Shown here in pieces: positions 1 through 6,529 of a stretch of 17,037 nt of DNA (within the stretch, counting starts at the first letter, position 1; the number at the start of each line of letters is the position of its first letter). The translations under genes were made by a program, and so were the position numbers. The notes beneath the pieces were generated by a model. That model worked only from the letters and a program-made list of their open reading frames with translations, ran no database searches and was not told the DNA's origin. Origin of the DNA: an uncultured Lachnospiraceae bacterium (GTDB lineage: Bacteria > Bacillota > Clostridia > Lachnospirales > Lachnospiraceae); the NCBI GenBank assembly GCA_948688495.1, contig CAPQSW010000032.1, forward strand, positions 18,232 through 35,268, read 5' to 3'.

Positions 1-2
1 GC

Positions 3-1580
3 GGACATACGGATTTCAGTTATTCTAATTTTAATTATTCTAATTTAACTGGTATCAATCTGATTGGGGCTACCGTTAACTACTGCGAATTTCAAAATGC
101 TATTTTCCGGGACGCCAATATCGATTCTTATCAGGATGCGGTAAAGAACTGCTGGGGAAAAGATATGAGAAGTGAAAGCGGAGGAAGGGTAAACCGATTA
201 ATAGAACTTTGGAACTCCTTAGGAGATGGAACGGATCCGTTGAAAGAGATCGTTAGTGCATATAAGGATATGGTATTTTCTGATTTAAAATTGTCGGATG
301 AGGTATCTCGGGTGACAATTTTAAAATATGATATTAAGCATGAAGAACGAACAGCTATTACAGGTGGAATACGGAGATTGCTAAAACAATATTTTGAAAA
401 GCATATCTCTGCGGAATTGTTATCTTTGATAAGAAATCATGTTTCCATGGAAATTGAAGATGTTGGGAAGAGGAGAATAAATAAATATGGGAAAGTTCTG
501 TTGGATACGGCCAACTTGGATAATATTTCGGCAAAATGTACGCAGATGAGTAACAGCGATTTATGCCATGTGTTGATGCAGAATGCGTCGTTTGAAGATG
601 CAGACCTTAGCGGAACGGTTATGCATTATACAAAAGCGCAGTACACATCTTTTATACGGAGCAATTTGAACAATCTTGATTGTTTTGAATCAGATTATTA
701 TTCTGCAAATTTTTCCAATGTAATTATGAATAATGCCTTGTTTTTGGACTGCAACCTAAACAGTACAAACTGGAATAAAGCAATCATGATTAACAGTATA
801 TTTGTAGATTTTTCCAACTATGTTGATATTATCATGAAAGATCAGTCAATAGAAAGCATAGAATTACAAATTAATAAATGCTTTGATTTTGATAAGTTTG
901 ATAATAAAAACCAAAGAGTGATCGTTGATATGCCTAATTATAAGCCTTATAAATATACTTCAATTGTAAGTGATAGTGTTACGCACTGGCAGACAGATTG
1001 TAGTATTAACAATGCTGCTTTCACTAACGTATTGGCGGATAATACGGTATTTCTTGATATAATCGCGGACCGGAGTTCTTTCAATCATTCTTCTTTAAAA
1101 AATGCGTTGCTCGTCAACTGTAAGATGTATTTATCTGATTTTATCGGAGTCGATTTCCGTTATGCATATCTGTCTCTTTGCTGCATGGGGCAATCTAATT
1201 TTGAAGATGCAAATATTACAGGTGCAAAAATCTGTAATGTTGATTTCAGCAATTGCAATATGTCGGGGACTCTGTTAAATTTGAGCAAATTAAATCATGT
1301 GCTTTTTGAAAATTCAGATCTGCGCGGTATAAATTTATCGAGTGCACAGATTAAAAATTCCGCCTTTGTCAACTGTAATTTTAATAACGCAATTATGTCA
1401 GGGGCTAGATTCCAAAACTGTATTTTTTTATATATTAAATTCCATAACTTGGTAGGTGTACATTCTGCAGAGTTTGAGAATTGCTATGCTAATTATTGTG
1501 TTTCGGACTACTATAATGGGGGAGGGCATGAAATTATTCGAAAACTGGATTCTGGTGAATTCTTTCCCACAGGAGAATAA
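3..1580 (+). CDS. Pentapeptide-repeat protein, 5'-truncated by window edge
   Basis: The reading frame is open without a stop from base 3 to the TAA at 1578-1580, so at least 525 residues are encoded and the true start lies left of the window. The ATG at 165 is only an internal methionine: the codons before it already encode pentapeptide-type repeats (TDFSYSNFNYSNLT, GATVN, NAIFRDANI). Using residue numbers counted from base 3, there is a first repeat block at about 3-38, a helical spacer rich in K, E, R and L at about 41-166, a second repeat block at about 167-270, a non-repeat insertion at about 271-333 and a long third block to about 505, with pieces such as ANITGAKI and SDLRGINLSSAQI. Pentapeptide repeats fold as right-handed quadrilateral beta-helices. 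No signal peptide can be judged. Function is unknown; family members range from gyrase-protecting DNA mimics to effectors and scaffolds. The gene is visibly more AT-rich than the metabolic genes to its right. Confidence 0.88.
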   Translation, partial: GHTDFSYSNFNYSNLTGINLIGATVNYCEFQNAIFRDANIDSYQDAVKNCWGKDMRSESGGRVNRLIELWNSLGDGTDPLKEIVSAYKDMVFSDLKLSDEVSRVTILKYDIKHEERTAITGGIRRLLKQYFEKHISAELLSLIRNHVSMEIEDVGKRRINKYGKVLLDTANLDNISAKCTQMSNSDLCHVLMQNASFEDADLSGTVMHYTKAQYTSFIRSNLNNLDCFESDYYSANFSNVIMNNALFLDCNLNSTNWNKAIMINSIFVDFSNYVDIIMKDQSIESIELQINKCFDFDKFDNKNQRVIVDMPNYKPYKYTSIVSDSVTHWQTDCSINNAAFTNVLADNTVFLDIIADRSSFNHSSLKNALLVNCKMYLSDFIGVDFRYAYLSLCCMGQSNFEDANITGAKICNVDFSNCNMSGTLLNLSKLNHVLFENSDLRGINLSSAQIKNSAFVNCNFNNAIMSGARFQNCIFLYIKFHNLVGVHSAEFENCYANYCVSDYYNGGGHEIIRKLDSGEFFPTGE

Positions 1581-1720
1581 AATTTGTTCTGTCTTTTCTC
1601 ATAAAAAGGTGCGTACATAAATTAAATGAAAAGAAGATAGAGGCAGATGTATTATACTTTTCTAAGTGGTGGTGTTCTAGTTATATATTCCATTAAAGCG
1701 CCAGTTTGTGGCATTGGAGT

Positions 1721-1746
1721 TAAAGATATTTCCTATTCTCCGATAA
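1721..1746 (+). promoter_or_regulatory. Candidate sigma-28 (SigD/FliA-type) promoter
   Basis: TAAA at 1721-1724 and CCGATAA at 1740-1746 lie 15 bases apart. The flagellar sigma factor consensus is TAAA, about 15 bases, then GCCGATAA; here the first G of the -10 element is T, so the spacer to the full octamer is 14. Transcription would start near 1753, giving a leader of about 50 bases before the ATG at 1807. The downstream product has flagellar-type similarity, which raises the likelihood. No comparable sigma-70 promoter was found in 1581-1806. Confidence 0.55.
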
Positions 1747-1748
1747 AG

Positions 1749-1785
1749 ATTTTAGGAAAGGAAAGCAAATGCCTTTCGACGATAT
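1749..1785 (+). repeat. Leader motif shared with the 2472-2497 segment
   Basis: ATTTTAGGAA (1749-1758) followed, after 11 extra bases, by TGCCTTTCGACGATAT (1770-1785) matches a contiguous segment at 2472-2497 in 24 of 26 positions, the differences being C/T and A/T. Both copies lie a few tens of bases before a gene start. The extra bases contain a second AGGA and permit a small hairpin (GAAAG/CTTTC, 1761-1777). This could be a remnant of one repeated leader element or a common protein-binding site. Confidence 0.55.
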
Positions 1786-1806
1786 ATCTTGAAGGAGGAC
1801 AGGATT

Positions 1807-2451
1807 ATGAGAATTACTACACAGATGTTAAATGCATCCATGAGAAAAGCAGGGCTGCCAGTCAACAATGTATCATTGCTGAATTATGTGAACGGCAGCA
1901 ACAGCCAGAGCAGCCTTTTGAGTGCATTGAAAAAAAGTGGAATCAAGGTGTCGAATCAGGGATACGAGAAATTAAAGAGTCAGGCGGAAAAACTGCAGCA
2001 GGCAGCAGAAACGATGAGCTCGGAGGATGCATTTAAGGAAGCGCGGACAAGCGGGAATTTACAGGCAGTTTATGACAATGTCCAGGAAATGATAAAGAAT
2101 TATAATGGTACGGTCAAAGCATTAAAGAATACATCTTCGCCTTTAAATCAGTATTACCGTCAGATGTTGGGCGAAGCGTTTAACGATGATAGTGAGAAGC
2201 TTGGAGAAATTGGAATTACCAAAGGCAGCGATGGGATGCTAAAGCTTGATTTGGACAAAATGAAAGAATCAGGCATAGATAAGATAGAAGAACTTTTAGG
2301 ACCAGATGGGAAGTTTTCTTCCAAGCTGTCATTCCTGGCAGACCGGATTGCCGACAATGCCAAGGCGAATGCCAGCAGCGCTTCCAGCCAGTATAATGCT
2401 TTTGGGGACAACTATTTTGCCTCAGCCAGCAAGTATGATTTCTGGGGATAG
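1807..2451 (+). CDS. Short FliD C-terminus-like, probable flagellum-associated protein
   Basis: The product is 214 residues. The ATG at 1807 is chosen because AAGGAGGA (1792-1799) lies just upstream; an in-frame TTG at 1789 has no comparable site and would itself contain that ribosome site. The amino end (MRITTQML) resembles the start of FlgL and flagellins. Residues 85-183 follow the pattern of the FliD (hook-associated protein 2) carboxy domain: a helix with a YN pair (MIKNYNGTVKAL), then LGEIGITKGSDGMLKLDLDK, then an acidic helix, then GPDGKFSSKLSFLADRI. The end (ASASKYDFWG) is distinctive. There is no signal peptide or membrane segment, as expected for flagellar export substrates. At 214 residues it lacks the large N-terminal and head domains of true FliD, so it is not a complete cap protein. 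A sigma-28-like promoter precedes it. Family assignment is by pattern only; the role is unknown. Confidence 0.85.
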   Translation: MRITTQMLNASMRKAGLPVNNVSLLNYVNGSNSQSSLLSALKKSGIKVSNQGYEKLKSQAEKLQQAAETMSSEDAFKEARTSGNLQAVYDNVQEMIKNYNGTVKALKNTSSPLNQYYRQMLGEAFNDDSEKLGEIGITKGSDGMLKLDLDKMKESGIDKIEELLGPDGKFSSKLSFLADRIADNAKANASSASSQYNAFGDNYFASASKYDFWG

Positions 2452-2552
2452 GAGGAAGGCAAATGCGAAGCATTTTAGGAATGCCTTCCGACGAAATGGC
2501 AGGTGTCGCAAAGCGACGCGTGCCGCTACCTTAAGGGAGGAGGAAGGCAAAT
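2451..2552 (+). repeat. 88-bp structured module bounded by 14-bp direct repeats
   Basis: GGAGGAAGGCAAAT occurs exactly at 2451-2464 and again at 2539-2552. Between the copies, two hairpins can form. The first pairs GGAAGGCA (2454-2461) with TGCCTTCC (2482-2489), extended inside by AATGC/GCATT. The second pairs GGCAGGTGTCGC (2498-2509) with GCGACGCGTGCC (2513-2524) across an AAA loop, with one G-T pair and one G-G mismatch. TGCCTTCC can equally pair with the second GGAAGGCA (2542-2549), next to the ribosome site of the downstream gene. The exact direct repeats may be a target-site duplication of a small inserted element, or a duplicated ribosome site. Confidence 0.6.
2463..2534 (+). CDS. Possible 23-residue small ORF inside the structured module
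   Basis: An ATG at 2463 follows GGAGG (2451-2455) at a spacing of 7 bases and opens 23 codons to the TAA at 2532-2534. The peptide starts MRSILGMPSDE and ends KRRVPLP; it has no signal peptide or membrane segment. The stop lies just before the ribosome site of the next gene, so translation could melt the hairpins and act as a leader peptide. It may equally be a chance ORF in a repeat element. It is unrelated to any family I recognise. Confidence 0.25.
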   Translation: MRSILGMPSDEMAGVAKRRVPLP

Positions 2553-2553
2553 T

Positions 2554-3219
2554 ATGGATATTGAAAAAATAGCTTCAAAGAGCAGTCTCATCACGCCAGA
2601 ACTGGAAGAACAGCTTCGCGGCGTACTCGGCAAGCTTACCAGTGAGGCACAGATGGTGTGTGTTGCAGACCTCTCGGAGAAATCATCTATGGAAATGGCA
2701 GAGCTTTTGCGTCATATTGCGGGTTTGTCGGACCACTTGTCCTGCCAGTTTTATGAACCACAGGAGGCAAAGGAGACATTGCCTGAACTTGACAGTTCCC
2801 TGCTTCCTGCAACAGGGATCTATAAACAGGGAAGTTATACCGGTATCGCATTTCATGGCGTTACCGGGGGAAAGGAAATGAATTCGCTTTTGCTTGCGCT
2901 CTATAATATTGCGGGTCCAGGTCAGGAGATTGACAAGCGGATACAAAAAAAGCTTCAGAAGCTTTCTCATAAGGTCGAAATAAAAATCTTTGTATCCTTA
3001 GCCTGCCACCACTGTGCCCAGCAGGTAATTACCTGTCAGCAAATGGCAGCAGAGTCTGAGATGATAGAGGCTCGGATGATAGATGCCAGGCTGTATCCGC
3101 ATCTGGTAGAGGAATATAAGATTGAGCGTATTCCCATGACAATTATCAATGACAGGGAACCATTGATGGGAACAAAGAGCATGGAGGAAATGTATCAGGT
3201 TATGAAGTCTTGTAAATAA
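2554..3219 (+). CDS. Stand-alone AhpF N-terminal-domain-like dithiol protein
   Basis: The product is 221 residues from the ATG at 2554, preceded by AGGAGG at 2538-2543; an in-frame GTG at 2503 lies inside the upstream hairpin and has no good ribosome site. The protein matches the tandem thioredoxin-fold N-terminal domain of the alkyl hydroperoxide reductase flavoprotein AhpF: a first fold without active cysteines, then a segment like AhpF's TG-x-F-x-G-x3-G-E-x2-SL-x-LAL (TGIAFHGVTGGKEMNSLLLAL, residues 96-116, split here by family spacing), then the redox motif CHHC at 151-154 (AhpF has CHNC) and a cis-proline loop RIPMTI at 192-197. The FAD/NAD reductase half of AhpF is absent, and no ahpC or trxB lies in the window. 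It would shuttle electrons from a separate thioredoxin-reductase-like enzyme to a peroxiredoxin or other disulfide. It follows the FliD-C-like gene in the same direction. Confidence 0.85.
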   Translation: MDIEKIASKSSLITPELEEQLRGVLGKLTSEAQMVCVADLSEKSSMEMAELLRHIAGLSDHLSCQFYEPQEAKETLPELDSSLLPATGIYKQGSYTGIAFHGVTGGKEMNSLLLALYNIAGPGQEIDKRIQKKLQKLSHKVEIKIFVSLACHHCAQQVITCQQMAAESEMIEARMIDARLYPHLVEEYKIERIPMTIINDREPLMGTKSMEEMYQVMKSCK

Positions 3220-3256
3220 GTTTACTGGAAATATGCACAAAAGCCATTGGCATTAT

Positions 3257-3284
3257 TTGACAATTTTAGACATATTTTTATTAT
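3257..3284 (+). promoter_or_regulatory. Sigma-A type promoter of the glycerol operon
   Basis: TTGACA (3257-3262), a 16-base spacer and TATTAT (3279-3284) make a near-consensus vegetative promoter. Transcription would begin near 3291 and give a leader of about 210 bases before glpP, containing the terminator at 3365-3412. I see no convincing CcpA cre site around it. Confidence 0.6.
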
Positions 3285-3364
3285 TTGCAGAAAATAGGTT
3301 GTATTTTTCTGTGAAAGGTGCTAGGATGTGTTTATACAAAGCGAACGGTAACCAGGAGAAATGG

Positions 3365-3412
3365 AGCGGGGTTGACACAGCAGAAATGCTGCTTATTAAC
3401 TCCGTTCTTTTT
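3365..3412 (+). terminator. Leader terminator/attenuator upstream of glpP
   Basis: An 11-bp stem forms between 3365-3375 (AGCGGGGTTGA) and 3396-3406 (TTAACTCCGTT), with three G-T pairs in RNA. An inner 5-bp stem AGCAG/CTGCT (3379-3383 and 3389-3393) closes on loop AAATG. CTTTTT follows at 3407-3412. It lies between the promoter and glpP, so it fits a GlpP-controlled antitermination site. A competing pairing exists: AAAGCG plus AACGG (3338-3348) with CCGTT (3402-3406) and CGCTTT (3414-3419), which would disrupt the terminator. Confidence 0.65.
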
Positions 3413-3501
3413 ACGCTTTTGTGAGGCTGGGCTACTGATATTGGAGGTGGGAATCGACAGATAAGATAAGACCAGACCAGAAATTGATTTGTGGAGGTAC
3501 T

Positions 3502-4068
3502 ATGGAACAGAAATTTTATGATGCAATGGCAGATTGTCCGGTAGTGGCTGCAGTGAAAGATTTTCAGGGAGTTGAGAGATGTCTGGAATCGGAAGTGAAG
3601 ATTGTATTTATCCTGTTTGGAAATATGTGTAATATTGCAGAGATTGTAGAACAGGTAAAACAGGCAGATAAGATAGCGCTGGTGCATATTGATTTGGTGG
3701 AAGGATTGAGTAACCATGAGATTGCTGTGGATTATATTCATAAGAATACGAAAGCAGATGGTATTATTTCCACGCGGATGAATATGATTAATCGTGCGAA
3801 GGAGTTGTCTTTATATACGATTTTCCGTATTTTTGTTCTGGATTCCAGGTCTTTTCAGAGCATCGAGAAACAGAAAAGGCAGATAAAGGCGGATTTCATT
3901 GAGATTTTGCCGGGGGTTATGCCGAAGATTATCCGGAAGGTCAATAAGCTAAGCAGTCAGCCGGTGATAGCGGGTGGGTTGATAAGTGATCGTGAAGATG
4001 TCATTGAAGCATTGAATGCGGGGGCAATTTCCGTTTCAACTACAAATCAGGATATATGGTTTATGTAG
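3502..4068 (+). CDS. glpP: Glycerol uptake operon antiterminator, GlpP family
   Basis: The product is 188 residues from the ATG at 3502, which follows GGAGG (3493-3497); an in-frame TTG at 3484 is less likely. In Bacillus subtilis, GlpP bound to glycerol-3-phosphate binds leader RNA of glp genes and prevents termination. The family hallmarks seen here are HIDLVEGLS, DGIISTR, EILPGVMPKII and, near the end, PVIAGGLISDREDVIEAL followed by NAGAISVSTT, in a TIM-barrel-like pattern. It is cytoplasmic, with no signal or membrane segment. It sits first in the glpP-glpK-glpF cluster, 48 bases before glpK, downstream of a leader with its own terminator, so it may control its own synthesis. Length agrees with the family (about 185-195). 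Confidence 0.93.
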   Translation: MEQKFYDAMADCPVVAAVKDFQGVERCLESEVKIVFILFGNMCNIAEIVEQVKQADKIALVHIDLVEGLSNHEIAVDYIHKNTKADGIISTRMNMINRAKELSLYTIFRIFVLDSRSFQSIEKQKRQIKADFIEILPGVMPKIIRKVNKLSSQPVIAGGLISDREDVIEALNAGAISVSTTNQDIWFM

Positions 4069-4116
4069 TGCACACGGAACAACGAAAACGAAGCAGGACA
4101 GAGGAGGATTTTTACT

Positions 4117-5613
4117 ATGGCGAAATATGTTATGGCACTGGATGCAGGGACGACAAGCAACAGATGTATTCTCTTTAACGAAAGAGGAGAGATGTGCAGT
4201 GTAGCGCAGAAGGAATTTACACAGTATTTTCCAAAGCCGGGCTGGGTAGAGCATGATGCAAACGAGATCTGGTCTACACAGTTGGGGGTAGCAGTAGAAG
4301 CGATGCAGAAGATTGGGGCTTCCGCAGAGGATATTGCTGCAATTGGTATTACGAATCAGCGTGAGACTACGATTGTGTGGGATAAGAATACAGGAGAACC
4401 GGTGTATCATGCGATTGTATGGCAGTGCCGCAGAACATCAGAATACTGTGACAGTTTAAAAGATAAGGGACTTACAGACACTTTCCGCCAGAAGACCGGA
4501 CTTGTAATTGATGCATATTTTTCTGGTACAAAGCTGAAATGGATTTTGGACAATGTAGAAGGCGTGAGGGAAAGAGCAGAGCGTGGGGAGCTCCTCTTTG
4601 GTACGGTTGAGACATGGCTGATTTGGAAATTGACAAAAGGGGAAGCCCATGTGACCGATTATTCCAATGCGTCACGTACCATGTTGTTCAATATCAACGA
4701 GCTGAAATGGGATGAGGAAATTTTAAAAGAATTAAACATTCCGGCAAGCATGCTTCCAGAGGCAAAGCCGTCAAGCTGTGTATACGGAACGGCAGACCCA
4801 TCATTCTTCGGCGGGCCTATTCCAGTTAGCGGAGCAGCAGGAGACCAGCAGGCAGCATTGTTTGGCCAGACCTGTTTTACAGCAGGAGAGGCGAAGAATA
4901 CATATGGAACCGGATGCTTTATGCTTATGAATACAGGAGAGAAACCCGTATTTTCCAAGAATGGTCTGGTTACCACCATTGCATGGGGCATAGACGGCAA
5001 GGTTAATTATGCTCTGGAAGGTTCTATCTTTGTAGCAGGAGCAGCAATCCAGTGGCTGCGTGATGAACTGAGGATTATCGACAGTGCACCGGATTCTGAG
5101 TATATGGCAAAGAAAGTAAAGGATACCAACGGTTGTTATGTAGTACCGGCATTTACGGGATTAGGAGCTCCCCATTGGGATCAGTACGCAAGAGGCACAA
5201 TTGTAGGAATTACCAGAGGCGTCAACAAATACCATATTATCCGCGCGACATTGGAATCTTTGGCATATCAGACCAATGATGTTTTAGAGGCAATGCGGGC
5301 AGATTCCGGTATTGAGTTGAATTCCCTCAAGGTTGACGGCGGCGCAAGTGCAAATAACTTCTTGATGCAGACGCAGGCAGATATTATTGACGCTCCAGTA
5401 AACCGTCCATCCTGTGTAGAGACAACGGCAATGGGTGCTGCTTATCTGGCAGGTCTTGCAGTCGGCTACTGGGCAAGCAAAGAGGACGTTATTAAGAATT
5501 GGGCGATTGACCAGACATTCAAACCTCAGATTGCCAAAGGGGACAGAGAGCGTATGATTAAGGGCTGGAACAAGGCTGTGAAATATTCCTACGGCTGGGC
5601 AAAAGAAGACTGA
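4117..5613 (+). CDS. glpK: Glycerol kinase
   Basis: The product is 498 residues, the normal length, with start ATG at 4117 behind AGGAGG. It phosphorylates glycerol with ATP to sn-glycerol-3-phosphate in the cytoplasm. FGGY-kinase features are the phosphate loop DAGTTSNR at 9-16, substrate residues in QRE (81-83), Y134 in AYFSGTK, GDQQAALFG at 242-250 with the catalytic aspartate D243, and the carboxy glycine-rich VDGGASANNF at 407-415. In Enterococcus and Bacillus GlpK, a histidine (232/230) in a YHFxG context just before the PIxGxAGDQQ segment is phosphorylated by PTS HPr and activates the enzyme. Here the same place reads PSFFG, with serine at 229, so that activation site is missing. It is flanked by glpP and glpF in one transcriptional direction. 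Confidence 0.98.
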   Translation: MAKYVMALDAGTTSNRCILFNERGEMCSVAQKEFTQYFPKPGWVEHDANEIWSTQLGVAVEAMQKIGASAEDIAAIGITNQRETTIVWDKNTGEPVYHAIVWQCRRTSEYCDSLKDKGLTDTFRQKTGLVIDAYFSGTKLKWILDNVEGVRERAERGELLFGTVETWLIWKLTKGEAHVTDYSNASRTMLFNINELKWDEEILKELNIPASMLPEAKPSSCVYGTADPSFFGGPIPVSGAAGDQQAALFGQTCFTAGEAKNTYGTGCFMLMNTGEKPVFSKNGLVTTIAWGIDGKVNYALEGSIFVAGAAIQWLRDELRIIDSAPDSEYMAKKVKDTNGCYVVPAFTGLGAPHWDQYARGTIVGITRGVNKYHIIRATLESLAYQTNDVLEAMRADSGIELNSLKVDGGASANNFLMQTQADIIDAPVNRPSCVETTAMGAAYLAGLAVGYWASKEDVIKNWAIDQTFKPQIAKGDRERMIKGWNKAVKYSYGWAKED

Positions 5614-5620
5614 TAATTTC

Positions 5621-5667
5621 CTGTCCGGGACGGTCAAGGCTCTGTTGGAGCTGTGTGTCCCGGGCAG
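5621..5667 (+). promoter_or_regulatory. Stable hairpin between glpK and glpF
   Basis: CTGTCCGGGAC (5621-5631) pairs with GTCCCGGGCAG (5657-5667) over 11 bp with one wobble, and an inner GCTC/GAGC stem (5639-5642 with 5648-5651) caps it. No T-run follows (TGACTAAAAG), so it is not an ordinary intrinsic terminator. It may protect or process the mRNA between glpK and glpF and so tune their ratio. Confidence 0.55.
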
Positions 5668-5719
5668 TGACTAAAAGATACCAAAGAACAGCAAATCAAT
5701 AGTAAAGGGGGAACAAGGA

Positions 5720-6424
5720 ATGTTACCGTACATTGCAGAATTTATAGGAACTATGATATTAATTATTTTAGGAGATGGTGTAGTAGCCAATGTAACCTTG
5801 AATAAATCAGGAATGAAAGGGGCGGGTTCTATACAGATTACATTTGCCTGGGGTCTTGCGGTTATGCTTCCGGCGTTTATTTTCGGAGCGGCATCCGGTG
5901 CACATTTCAATCCGGCATTGACACTGGCGCTGGCAGCAGACGGAAGTATGGCATGGAGTCTGGTACCGGGATATATTGTTGCACAGTTTGCAGGAGCATT
6001 TCTCGGCGCGTGTATCGTATATGTTCTGTTCAAGGGACAGTATGACGCTACCGAAGATGCGGCTACCAAGCTCGGCACATTCTGCTGTGCTCCGTCCATC
6101 CCGAATCCGGTATTGAATCTGCTCAGTGAAATCGTAGGAACTTTTGTACTTGTATTTGCAATCAAAGGTCTTCCGGCAGATGCACCGGCTGGTGTTGGCA
6201 ACTTGTTAGTATTCGGAATTATCGTATCCATTGGTATGTCATTAGGCGGACTTACCGGATATGCTATCAATCCGGCGCGTGATATCGGACCTCGTCTGGC
6301 ACATGCAGTTCTTCCGATTAAAGGAAAGGGAGGCTCCAATTTCGGCTATGCAGCTATTACGCTGTGCGGACCGATTATCGGTGCACTCTTGGCAGTAGGA
6401 TTGTATGCCGTGATTCCGTGGTAA
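5720..6424 (+). CDS. glpF: Glycerol facilitator (aquaglyceroporin, MIP family)
   Basis: The product is 234 residues with ATG at 5720 behind AAAGGGGGA. It is a membrane channel for passive glycerol entry. Six hydrophobic helices and two half-helices are visible. The two family signatures are HFNPALT (NPA at 64-66) and INPARDIGPR (NPA at 184-186, selectivity arginine R187). D188 after NPAR is typical of glycerol facilitators rather than water-only aquaporins, and W44 in TFAWGLA fits the aromatic position of the glycerol selectivity filter. It lies 106 bases after glpK, separated by a hairpin, and would feed GlpK directly. The carboxy end is short (IPW). Confidence in the family is very high. 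Confidence 0.97.
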   Translation: MLPYIAEFIGTMILIILGDGVVANVTLNKSGMKGAGSIQITFAWGLAVMLPAFIFGAASGAHFNPALTLALAADGSMAWSLVPGYIVAQFAGAFLGACIVYVLFKGQYDATEDAATKLGTFCCAPSIPNPVLNLLSEIVGTFVLVFAIKGLPADAPAGVGNLLVFGIIVSIGMSLGGLTGYAINPARDIGPRLAHAVLPIKGKGGSNFGYAAITLCGPIIGALLAVGLYAVIPW

Positions 6425-6447
6425 AGTAGAGGATTTATTTACAACTC

Positions 6448-6478
6448 CATGCCACAGTCCTGCTGGCATGTCTGTGGC
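6448..6478 (+). promoter_or_regulatory. Two mutually exclusive hairpins downstream of glpF
   Basis: CATGCCA (6448-6454) pairs perfectly with TGGCATG (6464-6470). Overlapping it, GCCACAG (6451-6457) pairs perfectly with CTGTGGC (6472-6478). The two 7-bp stems share bases 6451-6454 and cannot form together. They sit 52 bases before the terminator-like hairpin at 6530 and could form part of an RNA switch controlling read-through into the glpA-like gene. Confidence 0.4.
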
Positions 6479-6529
6479 TAAGGGGAATCAAATTTATATG
6501 GACATTGTGGAGATGATGGAGAGGCAATG

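Noticed and set aside
165..167. ATG as start of the pentapeptide protein
   Set aside because: The frame is open to the left edge and already encodes pentapeptide repeats there.
1647..2036. A 129-residue open frame before and across the FliD-C-like gene
   Set aside because: It overlaps the well-supported 1807-2451 frame for most of its length, has no ribosome site and shows no domain pattern.
3220..3256. Possible terminator after the AhpF-like gene (GTAAA/TTTAC and GCC/GGC stems)
   Set aside because: Stems are only 3-5 bp and lack a clean T-run; too weak to call.
3253..3741. 162-residue minus-strand frame opposite the glpP leader and start
   Set aside because: It lies antisense to glpP and its leader, has no ribosome site and no recognisable domain.
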